DNA of 64,000 bases from Collybia mongolica (Eukaryota; Basidiomycota; Agaricomycetes; Agaricales; Clitocybaceae): positions 6,138,001 through 6,202,000 of the forward strand of contig JAAXNY010000001.1 of the NCBI GenBank assembly GCA_013420905.1, read 5' to 3'. Positions 12,000 through 24,763 of this stretch are shown here, in pieces (positions within the stretch are counted from its first letter, which is position 1; the number at the start of each line of letters is the position of its first letter). The position numbers were made by a program, and so were the translations under genes. Below the pieces are notes generated by a model that was not told the DNA's origin, searched no databases, and saw nothing but the letters and a program-made list of their open reading frames with translations.

Positions 12000-12570
12000 T
12001 CTATAGAGAATCGAATTCATTCTATACCTCGGTCCCCAGGACCTCCACGGAGTTTGTTGGACATCCCGGATGCAAGAACCCGGAAAACGACACCCATACA
12101 GGAGACAAAGATAAAGGTGATGGCTTAAAGAAAGGCCTCGAAGGTTGGTGCAACACAAAGAAAGCAGGTGCCGTTTTTTCTGACTAGCATTCGGTATGGT
12201 CCATGCACATCCTTACTTCCACCATCTAACACAACCCCTCCAGCCTTCTCCCTGTCCTCCTCATCCTTGACTGGATATCCAGAAAGTTCCAAGCACTGCG
12301 AGACCCCCCCTTTACTCGTTCCCGAACTACACACGACGAAGAAGAAGGCGAAGAGGGCCATACCACCACATTCCACCCGCAAATCAGCCTGCCCCCGCTG
12401 CATCACCAACCACAACAACTTCCCATTCGCAGGACGCATACGGCGTGTTCTCCGACCAAGCACCCAGCACGTACTGCATCGTCTGGCTCACCCGTGGGTC
12501 GCTTACGGGTGGTATGCCGCCTCATTATGTAGCTATGCACGGGCCACATTGAAACCAATTGGCGCGGAAA
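12000..12570 (+). pseudogene. Decayed gene copy, inverted duplicate of 43648-44505
   Basis: Read on plus, the order RSPGPPRSLLDIPDARTRKT, then SIRYGPCTSLLPPSN, then LTGYPESSKHCETP matches the minus-strand copy at 44470-44150, with many substitutions, deletions and frame changes. The part encoding GFAAPGGFSSF in the other copy is largely lost here. The ancestral protein is unidentified; it appears to have carried a hydrophobic segment followed by a low-complexity tail. Confidence 0.5.
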
Positions 12571-12785
12571 CCTGAATCTTCGAGTCCATGTGTCCCTAGT
12601 ACTGTATACTTGCATCACTTTGAATATGAAGTTGCGATAGTATCTCAAGACATTCTTAAAATCTACTAAAAAGCTCATCCTTCACTATTTAAAATCACAG
12701 CAGTTCACAATGTTCTTATGGAGGATTACGAGCCCCGCTGAGTCCGTATAACAAGATTCCATCGTGTCGTGGGCGTCACTGTTCG

Positions 12786-15146
12786 CTAACCCAAAATAAT
12801 CTCCTTCCATACCGGTCCCGTTTCTAATGCCTGATCCAAGTCACCTTTCTCGATTGAACCAATCGAGACACGTTCTGCCCATTCACCATGCCACTCGAGC
12901 AGCATCATCATGTACTTCCACCCTGGCTCTTCGTCCTCTTCACCACCTTCCGCTCTTTCATCGCGTCCTTCGCACAGGAGCACAAATTCATGTTTCCCTG
13001 GAACATGAGCATCACGCCATTTCTCACTCACAAATACGATGCCTACTTCACGGCCATCATGACCAAATATGCCAACGCGCACATGTGTATTCTGAGGACC
13101 TCTTGAAGCATCTGTGCTGGTAGGCACGTCGAGTTTGAACATGACGGAGACCGTCCAGAATTGTAGGAAGCCTGATCCAGGGTTCTGGTTGAAAGAATCC
13201 TCATAGTATTTTGGTGCATTGACCAATTTTCGAGGGGTTGGCTGAGTCTGTGTACAATCAAAGGGGAACCGGTTTGCTACAGCCCCACCATAAAAGTTCT
13301 TCGGAGTTGAAGAGTGTCTAAGCGAGCGTGCGTTTGAGGCAGGATTCCAGACCCGGATGCAGTCAGTCGAATCATGCGCCACGCGCTGATACCAAATAAC
13401 CCAAGTGCGATTCCGCAATGCCTTGCGGATCCTTGGTATACTCCGAGTATACCAATCCCAGATTCTTGGCCATGACTCTCCGATCCAACCTGACCACGAC
13501 CAACTGGGGGCAGCCTTTCTCCGCTCTTGAGGTTGCAGTGCTCCCCAAAGAAGGCTCCAGTCGAAATAGGGTTCTGGTACTCCATGGCATAAGTTGACAT
13601 TCAGCTGTGTTTTGAAGTAACGGCCAATTCCAGCAAATCCGTTATAAACATCCGAATCATAGGTCATAGCGAGACCCGAGTAAGATTGAATTAACCCTTC
13701 AATAGTCCCAATATCGGTCTTATCCCGTAAATTCTCGACACTTCCACCGCTCATGATGCTCCGGTCTTCAATTACAATGTCTTCCCGCCATCCATCTGCT
13801 TGCCCACAACTGAATACAACCTGCCCACCAATAAATATAAGGCTACGGGGAGTAAAACTCTGCTCTTGGAAACTGTTGCGTATCAGACTCAGTAAAATGG
13901 GTCAAATGATCATAAAGGAGAATTCTTACGTCCAAGCTCTCGTATAATAGATTGAATCTTTGATATAATTTTGATATAACTGTTTGAAAGCTAGCCTGAA
14001 TCCTGGCATGATCTCTTCGATGGGTTGGCGTTGACAACGAGTGCCAGGGCGCACCCCAGGAAGGCCAGCATTGGCATCTTTTCCCGACGCTGCAATAATT
14101 GTCAGGAAACAGGCCCCGTAAATGAGATCCATCTTCGAGATGGTCTCAATTTTGCTTCCTTCGTAGTCATCCTGAACGATGCATAGGCAGTCCATCCATA
14201 GATATCGTAGATTTAACTCCCTGACGACCTGCATACAATCCCTAACAGTCCAAGGGATCTGGTCTAGGAACTCTGGGTGAAGGAGAGATCCATGTTGTTC
14301 CAATCTATCAATATTGTTCTTCAGACTTTTGATGAACGGCGTCCTTCCCCAGACATAGCTCAGAGTAGCATATCTACAATTGTTTGGAGCTCGGACGATG
14401 CAATTGTCAATAACATCAATCATACGGAATGATGGAATTTCAGCCACTGGGTTTCCAACTACGTGACCAAACATCTGAGACTTGTTGCATGTTGGTCCAT
14501 GCCAGTTTTCGCACATCGACAACCAGGTCCGTACCAGCTCAAAATTGATCTGGTCCTCTTGTATAGGCCTGATGAGAAAGGCTTGGGAGGAAGAAGGCGC
14601 GTCATTTGCAAGTAAAGTTATTTCGGGGAATAGGTTGAGTTTTTGGGAGTCGGCGTAATCTCCTTCCGACTTGCTAATATAAGGCCGCAGAAGACGAATC
14701 TGAGGAATATGATGCCAAGGTTGTTCAGCGTCGGGAATCCGCCCATCTGTAGTCCAGGACAACAATACAGAAACAGCCTTCCCATCTTCATACGAAGGAA
14801 TATCGTCAATGTGGTCTGGGCCGCCGAGCGCAAATAAAACAAGGCGACAGAATGGGCAATGAACCTTCTTTTTGATGTCCTCAACTAAGCCCAGTGCTAT
14901 GTTGGGGTCATCGGGCTCATCACCGGTCTCAGGGTCACCCGGGAGGACAATGAATCTTTCTGACGTAAGTTGGAGGCCCTTGCATACGTCGCATAGGGTG
15001 TCATTGGAGGATCCTATCCCAGAGGGTACTGGGAGCAAAGGGGGTATCAAGTTCCCTTCGGCCTCTTCTTCATCTGATTCAGTTTCCCAATCTGAACCGT
15101 TGTCTCCTTCGATGCCAATGATCGAGTTATCTGAGTCTTCGGACAT
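12786..15146 (-). CDS. HET-domain protein (heterokaryon incompatibility)
   Basis: Two exons (15146-13930 and 13872-12786) joined by a 57-nt intron (GTAAG...CAG) give an uninterrupted 767-codon frame. The N-terminus is acidic, followed by a Cys pair region (CDVCKGL, CPFCRLV). The HET domain starts near residue 255 with YATLSYVWG, continues IPWTVRDCMQVVRELNLRYL and WMDCLCIVQDD, and closes across the splice junction with YTRAWTFQE; all signature blocks are present. The C-terminal ~350 residues are typical variable sequence with Trp-rich stretches (PSWSWSGW). In fungi HET domains take part in allorecognition and programmed cell death; the specific partner is not indicated here. The gene looks intact. 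Confidence 0.85.
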
Positions 15147-15437
15147 GTTAAATGGGGAGGAAGGAGTCGCTGATTGTGGTAAAAAGGTATTCTAAGTGTT
15201 GTGTTAGATGGAACTTCCGACCGAACAAAGTGTGTGCTACGACGTGCCGTGGTACCAAATGACAGCACACCAGTCTGAAGTGCGATTAAGGGATGTGGCA
15301 AAAGCAACACTGTTGAGTTGAGCAATCTATCGATCTATGTATTATCTGGGGTGGCGTGGCGAGAACGATGCTGTCCAGGCTGGTGGGCCGAGCACTTGTA
15401 GGCCAGATACCGCGCCACAAAGGCTAGCCTGTCATTG

Positions 15438-15872
15438 AGGCCCCCGGACGCTCTTATATATCTTCGGCCGAGATTTTGGGTATTTGACACCCCAAATTAA
15501 CCAAAATCTTCAGCCCATGATAGGGTAATTTGAGAGATTTTTTTGGCAAGCTTCGGCCCATTATTGGGTATTTCAAACCTCTGGCCAGACTTCTTGGATA
15601 ATTAGTAAATGTTTTTATCTGGGCCCGATTATGTTTGTGATTCGCAACGTCTGCATCATGAAGTCATGATCAGTAGTTTGGATCATAAGGTTACTCAGAT
15701 GTTGTAATCTTGTTGCTGTGCAGCTATACGACTTTTGGTTTTTTTTTTCTGTTTTCCGTGTGTTTTATGTTTGCAAACATAACCCCCAGCCTAAATTGGG
15801 TATTTGAGACCGAAATCATTGGGTATTCGGGTCCGATTTTTTTGGAAGATATATAGGAGCGTTCGGGGGCCT
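15438..15872. mobile_element. hAT-type MITE with 8-bp target duplication
   Basis: The ends read AGGCCCCCGGACGCTCTTAT (left) and, on minus from 15872, AGGCCCCCGAACGCTCCTAT. They are flanked by a perfect 8-bp duplication TGTCATTG (15430-15437 and 15873-15880). Internal sequence repeats a TTGGGTATTTGA motif in both orientations. An 8-bp duplication and short TIRs fit a hAT-dependent non-autonomous element. It lies 5' of the HET gene start. Confidence 0.85.
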
Positions 15873-16223
15873 TGTCATTGTTTGATCCACGTGTCAGTGT
15901 GCACTGGTGAGGAACCATTCCAAATGTCAACATGAACGCAACATGACATTTACCTGCTAAACAATAATTCTTGATTGGTGGTCGATGCTGAATCTTGGCT
16001 GCTATCAGATATCAGACTTTCATTATCTCAGCCGGAAGCAAGGGTCATATGCTGGAGTACAGGTCAGGATACTGATGTTGTTCATGGACTTAAATTCGAC
16101 GGCTACTAATTCTGTGCATTTTCCCGGTTATGCCCATCTACCTGAAATGATCTACAGCTATACATAATAGTAGTGAACCAAAACGACAAGGGCATGATAA
16201 CAACAACGAAGGCCAAAAAGATA

Positions 16224-16323
16224 TGCCCCCTGCAAGGCTCGAACTTGCGACCTCAGGATTACTGTGCGTTCGCACATCATATTGCTATGAGACCTGCGCT
16301 CTAGCCAACTGAGCCAAGGAGGC
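16224..16323 (-). tRNA. Elongator tRNA-Met (CAT) with intron
   Basis: Read on minus: acceptor strand GCCTCCT pairs with AGGGGGC, the D-arm GCTC...GAGC is intact, the anticodon loop is CTCATA-A, the T-loop is GTTCGAGCC, and the discriminator is A. A ~26-nt intron sits after position 37, as in eukaryotic nuclear tRNAs. The T31/T39 mismatch in the anticodon stem is also seen in elongator tRNA-Met. A run of five T residues just after the gene (16217-16213) would end Pol III transcription. Confidence 0.9.
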
Positions 16324-17513
16324 TTGATAGTAGTGACCGCCAATATAACAATACGACCGAGGTTCCGTTTGGATTCCAGTGTCCTGATCCCAACAATTCT
16401 CAAAAACAAAAACACAGGTTAGCTTGGCACGCGAGGCTGAAACAGTTGAGATTCGAACCCCGAATTGGTACGGTTGGCATTTTACCTAGATACTATGACC
16501 AACACCACAATAACCCAGCGACACACTAGCCGCAAAAACGTCGAACATATATACCCACATTATCCATAATAAGGAACCATTCCAGCTGCAATGACTGCAC
16601 TTCCAACCCCAGCGAAAGGCACTCAGAGGACCGACAAATTTGGTCGGAAGCGCTATTCTTACATCGTCGACACTAGTAGTCAAGAGGGGGATTTACGCTT
16701 GAATACGACTTGTGCGAGACAACAGCTATGGTGCGAGCTTTGCCGAACTTCTGGCCAATTTTTCCATTCCAATGTATTTTCTTGACAGGTCGATATGAAA
16801 CCAGCTAGAGCCTTGCTGCCGCTGCTTTCCTCAATCTTCTCCTGCCGCTCTTCCTGTTTCTGTTTCCTCACATTCTACTCCCTCCTCTCAGGACATTGTT
16901 TTACAGCACTAACTTTCGGAATATGGGGTATCTGCAAACGTATTATGGGCCGAACCCAGGTAGGGGCGACAATGTATCCGACCCCTCTGACGACAGCGCG
17001 TGCTGCAACCTCAAACCAAGCCATCTAGCTGATAAGAATGATATTCGCCGTAATATGGATGCCACAGCCTCAAAGAAAAGACCCAGTATTTGACTTTGGT
17101 TGGTTATTCACTAGTTCAGGATTCAAACCGGGTTTAACGCTCGATTCAGGACATTTTGGGTCGTAAAGTTCAAAATGCATCAGACTTAAAGGCAGTGCAG
17201 CCCAGTCACAAATTACGTCACGCAAGAAGAGAGAACCTCGCACAAAATAGACAGGTATAAGTTCTATAAAATTCGCCAGACTATCGAAAGGTACAAACAA
17301 GGGCCTTATATACCTGCAGCCAACAATGTAAGTAAGAAACAGAAAGGTATGAAGTAAATATAAAAGAAACTATTGGGTAATGGTAAGGAGGGGACGAAGC
17401 CTAGGAACGTCATACGGTCATGCCGTTGTTACAAGCCTACACACTAAATCGGATGCTCAGACGCGTAAAATCATCGCAGGTATCCCTACTGGCTATAACG
17501 CCTCCCTCTCAAC

Positions 17514-18056
17514 TCAGGTGCACCCGGAGGCCCGGTCGCTCACGCAGACATCCAAAACGCGTCCTCCCAATGTAACGCCACGCGCCTGGCAGCTCACATC
17601 CGCGGTGGCGCACGCGTTGAAGCATCCAGCTGCGTCATTGCCAAGGTCAATGGAGGAGAAGGACGCATTAGCGCTCCAGGAGACGCAGCACTGCCCAGAG
17701 CCTCCCGACAGACAAAAACTACGCGTCTGCCCGGAGTTGATACTGAAGTTGGTGCTCCGCAGGCCCTGAATGATGGAACTGCAAACGGACGAAACGGCCT
17801 TGTGTGCTGAAGAGCAGACCTCGGAGATGTCGCGGTCGTCCAAGGCCCCCTCGTTGATGATTTCGAGGTGGCCTTTAGTGATGTCGCAGACCTCTCCTTC
17901 TACGCAGTCGAGCATCCAGACGGTGGGAAGCCCTTGTGGGTTATCGAGGGCGGCTTCGTGCACTGTCAAGTCAAGGACTCTAGATGGTGCGCTGAGAGCT
18001 CCGGCCCCGAAGACAGCGACCAACGTAATGAGCTTGAAAATGGTGGGGAAAGTCAT
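17514..18056 (-). CDS. Small secreted cysteine-rich protein
   Basis: The chosen start at 18056 gives 180 residues beginning with a clear signal peptide (FKLITLVAVFGAGALSAPS). The same frame is open further upstream, but that part is 5' leader with a TATA-like site. The mature protein has about a dozen Cys, including a CC pair (GQCCVSW) and a C-terminal DVCVSDRASGCT. A CCVSW block plus a C-terminal CxSxRxxGC pattern recalls a family of Agaricomycete secreted proteins of unknown function; this is an impression, not a match I could verify. It is intron-less and probably extracellular. Confidence 0.65.
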   Translation of the reverse strand: MTFPTIFKLITLVAVFGAGALSAPSRVLDLTVHEAALDNPQGLPTVWMLDCVEGEVCDITKGHLEIINEGALDDRDISEVCSSAHKAVSSVCSSIIQGLRSTNFSINSGQTRSFCLSGGSGQCCVSWSANASFSSIDLGNDAAGCFNACATADVSCQARGVTLGGRVLDVCVSDRASGCT

Positions 18057-18183
18057 GTTGTGAATAGCTATGCTAGCAGGAAAATATGACGAGAATATCA
18101 GGATTAACGAGCTTTGAGAGCTAAGTGAAGTTCGTACCGTTGAGATGTTCTGGCACTTATGCTGTGAGGAGTTGAATGCTCTA

Positions 18184-18191
18184 CTTAAATA
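18184..18191 (-). promoter_or_regulatory. TATA-like box of the secreted-protein gene
   Basis: TATTTAAG on the minus strand lies about 130 nt upstream of the ATG at 18056 and is followed by a leader rich in CTC and CAAC. This supports placing the start at 18056 and not at the upstream in-frame ATG. Confidence 0.4.
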
Positions 18192-18787
18192 CTCTCTCGC
18201 AGCCCCGTCTTGCGATGGCCTCGGAACTGTCATAACCCTCTATCCAGTTCTGTCCCATCCTTGTTTCGATATTGCAGGGTTTCAGCAACTAGCCTCCTGT
18301 AGTTAGACTATAAATTTGTGTCTTTATGCGCATAATTGATAACACCCTTCTATATATTTGACCCTTTTCGTTTGTTTCGAACAGGTTTTTGACAAGTAAA
18401 ACACCGAATCTGGGTACATAGAGACGCCAGACACCACACGGTCACACCCGGACTACCACTGGTTCTAACTTTAAGGGCATTAGCTCAATGCTCAAATCAA
18501 AACACTGGTTTTTTACAATGCCCATGCATGGCCGCTGCTGTAAATCCTCCATCTACGAGCTACCATGGATTCACATTACGCAATTACAAGAAATGATTGT
18601 CCGAATATATATATACAACAGATTCAATAAGCATATCCTACTTCTGATTTGCTTGATTCGGGCCCAGGACTGTAAGGGGGGTAGTCTCCTATCCTTTTTG
18701 AATAGTATGCTGCACTCGGACTTCTCGCTGATTCAGAGTCCTCAACCTCCACGTGTCGGTTGACGGTCACCACAACAGGCTACGTAG

Positions 18788-20623
18788 CTAACGTGTGAAT
18801 ACCCTGGCATCGAATGACTTATAGTTACTTGCCTGAGATTGACGCGTATCGTATGAGGATTTTGAGTATTCGAAGCGGCGCGACGAAACGTCTGACAAGG
18901 CAACGCCAGATACTCCAGCGAGCCTTCCCTTCAAAGAGTCTCGGCTATTGAGCGTGGCCAATAGGCTATTAAGGAAAACTTGTGAGAAAATTCATTAATG
19001 AGGGACTCGGTCAAGGCGATGAGGGAGTATTTACGCTTGCTAAGGGAGAAGTAAATCCCGATGAAGGTGAATTCACGCGGCCAAATTGCGTAGGTGATGA
19101 AGCAGGCCGCAGAACAGACACTAGCAGATTTTTTTAGCAGTAGGTGTAGACTTAGTCCGAAAAACAAACGTTGTCAGGAGACCTGGTCGACATTCAATTT
19201 AATATCTAATTGCGGATGGCAGGACCCCAACTCACTTGTGTTGATCGTATACATCATCAAAACGACTACTATGGAGTCCGTTCTATGGATAGGGCGTTAG
19301 CTTTCAAAAAGTTGCTATGGGGATCATCGGACATACTGCTTAAATCCTGTTCGAGTTTTTGACAAGGAAATACATAGCGATCCCGCAATCAGTATATCGG
19401 CAACAACGCCACCCCCAAGTGCCATATACAGCAGGTACTATGATGCAGAAACATACGCATCAATTGCTGTGGTTAACGAATAATACGCAGTTCACGTACA
19501 GATATCTGGGAGAAATTTGCAAAAGAGCCCACGGCGAAACTGTGTGTGAAAGGTCAGTATGGGCAGTGCAAGCGAGTGGAAAGGGCGGACACGCGGGTGG
19601 CAAATACTATACCAAAATGGTCAGTGAGGAGAGCATGATTGGGAAAACAGAAAAAAGCCTCACTGAACCCAGATACTACCAGAGAGCGATGAGATTCGTA
19701 TGCTTTTGTTATGAAACAGGGAACGAGACATACCACACGTGAATGCAGACGTTATGAACTTGATAACAATCACACCAGTTTGAGCGACTTCACACCGGTT
19801 TAGTCTTATGCACTCACAATTGCCGCAACGATGAGCTTCTTGCGTTCCGTTACTACCGAGAAGTGAGCAGCGTAGGTAGAATTAGACAGAACCACTCACT
19901 GAGCCAAACTCGTCTCCCAAAAATACTAATAGATGCCGTAAGCTAAGATTCCAACAACGGGAGCCATGGACACGAACGCTCTAATAATCCCGTCGCTGAT
20001 TATCTGGAGATAGAGCTAAGATTAGAACGACGCATGAAACATCAGAAGTCAAAGATAACTACCGTGATGTAGACTTGAACCTACATCCGCTTCGAGTTAG
20101 CTCATCACACAAATAAGATATTTTTGAAAAATGCGCACAACAATGCTCCTATTGGGAAAATTAACAGGAAACAAGCTCCGTGGGGATTCCACACTCACCA
20201 AGTAGGCGATGCGATAACTACGAGGTTTCCGTAGTTTGAAACTAAATAGTAATATAATCCATGTGTAATGAGTGCTAAATGGAAGGTGTCAATTAACCTA
20301 TGAGCGAGTCAATCAGCATCCGAGCCTGAATGGGCAGAGTCGATATCCATCCTACCACAGGAAGAAAACCTAATATATCCATTTAAATCAAGGCGACTGA
20401 AAGGACTCAGTGACTTACCAGAAGTCGAAAAGCTGTGGTATCCTTATAGTTCTTTTTAAAATATATGAACGTCTGTACGCATGTGATCCCGTAAAAGCTG
20501 CAATTCCGGGCCCGTTAGTCGATTGCCCGTGTAGACGGAGGAGTGAACGTGCATCGCAGCCGCCAGGTTTCCAAGGAAAGCTGCCCCAAGTGTGCTGTCT
20601 AAACGAATGTGTGGGGACGACAT
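18788..20623 (-). pseudogene. DUF6534 multi-pass membrane protein, probably decayed
   Basis: The ATG at 20623 starts LDSTLGAAFLGNLAAA, then an intron whose donor is GC (GCACGT), then FYGITCVQTFIYF; these two exons (20623-20553 and 20497-20419) are in frame. Further exons show IDTFHLALITHGLYYYLVSN (near 20290), APVVGILAYGIY (near 19950), a membrane block ALGGGVVADILIAGSL (near 19410), YTINTSLLTTF, CFITYAIWPREFTFI (near 19100) and FLNSLLATLNSRDSLK (near 18970), ending at a TAG at 18788. This order is the typical seven-helix-like DUF6534 architecture. I could not join exons 2 and 3, or the stretch 19940-19440, without a frame change, so it is likely damaged. Function of the family is unknown. 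Confidence 0.65.
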
Positions 20624-20629
20624 GGCGGG

Positions 20630-21860
20630 AGAGGGACCGAAAGTGTTCAGGTCGCGAGGAAACCACGGTAGCGTTTCTTTTATAAGACTCGCGAGCTCGT
20701 GCTTGAGACCTCAGGAACAAAGAAAGTGTCAGATGTAAGTGTTAGATTGATTGGGGGTGATTTCGCCGTTCCTATAACTCGTTATATCTTGGGTGTCCGG
20801 TGGGGAATCCGTGGAAAAATCATCAAAGAAACTTCTTCACTGTTTCGGTAACACTATTCAGATGCTTCGTATGCCCTGAGAGCGCCGAATAAGAAATTAT
20901 CTGCAATCTTCCGCACATTTTTGGGGGGTATAATAAACAGAGTATTGAAGTTTACGTATATGTTACGTCCAACATTCTTGATGGTGGCGTTCCTGTCGTA
21001 TTCCTTGAGAAAGAGCCATGTATTCAACGATTCGGTAAAATACCATTGATTGAAGAGACGTTGACGTGGGGCTTGCGAAGCCGACCATAAAGAGATACCT
21101 TTGCAGGATTTTCATGTAGCGAAGCACCTTGACGCGTGACAGCTGCCGAACCATCATGGGATCAGCTGGGAACAAAAGGTCCGTTGTGGACTGGCGGGAA
21201 AAGGGTGGCTGGGAGTAATGACCACCGCCGTTCACAGTGGGTCGATATACAGTGTGGTATCATCGAAGCCTAGAACGACAGTGAGCGAGGATATCCATTG
21301 AATAACATTTGTTATGGGTGATCACTGTTCAATTGCACAGCTGTATTGTATTCAATGATTTCCGGGGATGGCCACAGTCCTATCAAACGAATCCACGATG
21401 CTCGCCGTGACACGTTGACAGCGGCCAAAAAGCGGCGGCCCGGTCAGCGCGCGCTTCGGCATGTGAGTAATGTCCATCGAGTGCCTTTCTCATGGATAAT
21501 TGGTCCCGGCCCCGGGGTAGTTAGAATATCTGAACATTTGCTTGCGTCCTAATTGGTTAATTTGTAACTGGTGAACCGAACGCCATATAATGAATCATGA
21601 TCAGTCAAACTATGAGTCTCCAGTCTACAACTTCGTCTAATAATACACGGAGATCGCACCAGAATCGTGAAGGTCGAATACGGCCATAATACTTTTCTGG
21701 AAGGCGACATGTTATGCAACACTCGGACATCTTGGGTGGATATGTGTCTTCGTTTCCGCGACCTTCTACCTAACGATTGATCGTCACGACCATATGCTGG
21801 TGTAGATAGCCTTAACATTGGAATTATATGGAATTTTGGGGTACGTGTGCCAGTACTCAC
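20630..21860. other. No recognisable gene between the DUF6534 copies
   Basis: Short frames only. No domain is recognised, although some sequence may be decayed exons of the right-hand DUF6534 copy. Confidence 0.4.
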
Positions 21861-21869
21861 TGATTATCG

Positions 21870-22260
21870 CGACGTCCTTGAAGATCAGAATTTCTTCGAA
21901 AATTCATGGTCGCCATGACGGAAGACATGTCAGATAGAATGTCTTCCGATAGACCGTTGACTCGTTCCTTCAAGCTTTCTCTGGCGTTTGGAGTAGCGAT
22001 TAGGCCATTCAATAATACCATACAAGAAGTGTTTCAGCAGGTTAGACTCTGGGATTGGCGTGATCTCTTCACATCTGGGAAGGGAGAAGTATATGCTGAT
22101 AAACGTAAACTCATGTGGCCAGATCGCGTATGTGATGAAACAAACACAATTGTTCAGGAACATGTGGATTCGAGTTCATTCGTCATGCGCACTTCTTGAA
22201 GCCCGTCTGACCTCGTGATAAAGAAATCCAGAGGGATGCAGCAATGAATTTATCAGTGGC
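21870..22260 (-). pseudogene. Second DUF6534 copy, 5'-truncated fragment
   Basis: On minus: DKFIAASLWISLSRGQTGFK (near 22240), then CFITYAIWPHEFTFISIYFS (near 22130), an intron, and NGLIATPNARESLKERVNG followed by MATMNFRRNSDLQGRRDNQ. These match the last third of the DUF6534 gene at 18.8-20.6 kb in the same orientation. About 40 nt appear lost between the first two blocks, and no upstream exons were found. It is the remains of a tandem duplication. Confidence 0.65.
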
Positions 22261-24763
22261 CACCCCACTAGAAAACGAAGTGTATAAAAGGTACTGAAAT
22301 GATTTAACCGTAAGCCAGGTCCCTCACTAGGTGTGCTAAAACAAACCGAAATTTTCGAGACGTTCTCGAAGGTTACAACAGCGAATCTGTGTCAATGTAT
22401 TGTCACTTTTCATCCAAAAAATCCTACAAACTCTACAAACGCAGGAGAAACAAAGGCTAGAATGCTTTTATCAATACACAGTAGGTGGCATCAGGGTGCT
22501 CTCTTACTCAACCCGGTTACTACCAGACTTGTGAGCGAGAGCCAAACGAGTTACGCAGAAAAACTTTACCAGCTGTCAACAACGAGAGAAGGCACTGGAA
22601 AAAATAAAACAAGTCAGTCTACGAGAGCTACACGGTTCAAAATTCCAGTGTTCGGTTCAAAGTTTGCTTGTCAAATTTCGGTCTCCGCCGAGCCTAGGCC
22701 ATTTCGGAGGCCCGCTCCGGCCAGCCGGGCAATAATCCGTCCTCATCATGCTCGACAGCAAGCTCATTGCCTGGTTTTCTGAGGCCTTATCACAATAAAA
22801 TGTGACTTGGAATTACCTATGGACTACATATAGGATTATACTAATGGTGACTCAGCCACCAATAGAGAGTAGGGAGACTCTATACTTACCTATGGCATGG
22901 GCTAAGGCCTTGGAAGGTCAGCCTCTGCCTATCAAGTGGCTGCATTGGAACACAGTGGAGCTGTGTGTGATAGCTGGTAAATCCATTCAAACAACAAAAA
23001 CTAGACACTGCTAATAGTGAATACCTATTGTATATGGCCCAGAGGCAAGTAGTCTTGATGCCATCCATTTGAGTCAACCTTAGCACTGGACCTCTAAATA
23101 AGGTGACTTGCTGTGCTTGAGTACAAATAGTGTTTCATGTGCTCCTTGTGGTAGCCAGGTCTCAGTTGACTTTGGATGTACAGACACTGGTGAGCAGCAA
23201 TGTAGCAGATGGTGGGAAGGCATGTTGGTTGTAAGGTAATAAGTGAAATCTGTGCACAAGGAGTAGTGGGTTGTTCAGCAGCCAGCTGTATATGGTGTCA
23301 ACATTGACCTGTATAATAACAAGAATTTAATAGTAAGTGGGGAGCAGGGAGGTAATGTGGCTAGGGGACATACCTGGTGGGTTTCTTATTAAAGTCACCC
23401 CTTTCTTTTCTAGCCATCAGACATCCTTGAATTGGTGGATTGTTGTGTCTATGAGCATCTGGGCATGGTTGTGGTTGTATAGTGTAAGGTTAATGGTTAT
23501 GAATAAGTAAATGATTGAATTTGATCCAATCACACCTTGAGAACAGGTCACATGACCTCAATGCAGGATTTTTTTTTTGGATACTCAAGCAATGTGTCTT
23601 ATCAATGTCTTACTTTTTCACAATTGGTGAGGAAATGTGGTAAGGTGCCTATATTTTAAAATGATTCAAATGTACATATAAATTTTTGGAGACAGCATAG
23701 GTATCTCCATAATAGTCTGCTCATTGTGCCCAACAGCAAGTGGGACTTCATCAAAAATAGGACTTGGCAGTGAACAGCCCATCTAAGCAGTGCCTTAAAT
23801 TGCCATCAGCCAATCAGACACTAGCAAAACTTGAACCAAGTTGATAAATTTGAACAATGTAGCTCTCATCTATGGTAATATACATATTTGTATCATCTAT
23901 ATCAATGATTTTTTTAATTAGTTTCTCTTCCCCAGTTTTGAACTTAGACATGCCATGCTTGCAACAGCCCATGCCAGACAGTATGGGCCAATCAAGGCAG
24001 AGGGAATGTGGTAAAAAAAAACCCTCTAATAACAATATCAGTGAGTGATACACTAGAGAGAATTTGTTATATGTTAGAAACATCTTTGCATACCATAACA
24101 TATATCATGGCCTCAAGGGTTCCCATATGAGCAGATGATGTATCATTCCTTGCAGAAGACATACCAGAATGTTCCTGTGCATTATAGGAATCAGTACTTA
24201 CAGAAACCTGAAAGTAACACAATGATGCTTACCCAGTGGTTTCACAATGGCTGTGTAAATACTGAAACTGGAAACCATGTAATAGTAAGTATAGTGCATG
24301 AGTGATTAATGCCAAACAGAGGGTTTCAATTGCCCTGCCCTGGTATTAGTTAGCAATCCTGTTACACATATAGCACAAGAGTTCACCACAAGAAAGCTCT
24401 CTATGGGAAGGATTTGTACTGGGACTCCTCATGACAATGCACAGGACTTACAAATGTTTTGAAGAATAATTTGTCTTGGTAATCTGAAAAAAAAATATGC
24501 CTGCATGCAAATGATTGCATAGAATTTGAATCATACATTGAGCAACTTCCTGTAAGGGTGTAAGGGGAGCACTAGTTTTCCCCCATCTAGTTACTTGGAC
24601 TAACCTTGCACTATTGTATGTATGTTATCATATGCTGTAACTCTACCTCCCTTGCAACCCTGCTCCTTACCCCCTTTGTGGACAGTATCATTGCTCCTTA
24701 CAGGCACCTTACCAGTGTACTGTTGCATGCCCAAGTGCAAGGTCTTTACACTAAGCCACATAA

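Noticed and set aside
16430..16500. tRNA-like sequence (GGGGTTCGAATCTC, GTAAAATGCCAACC on minus)
   Set aside because: A B-box-like motif is present, but the acceptor stem does not pair and the anticodon arm is irregular.
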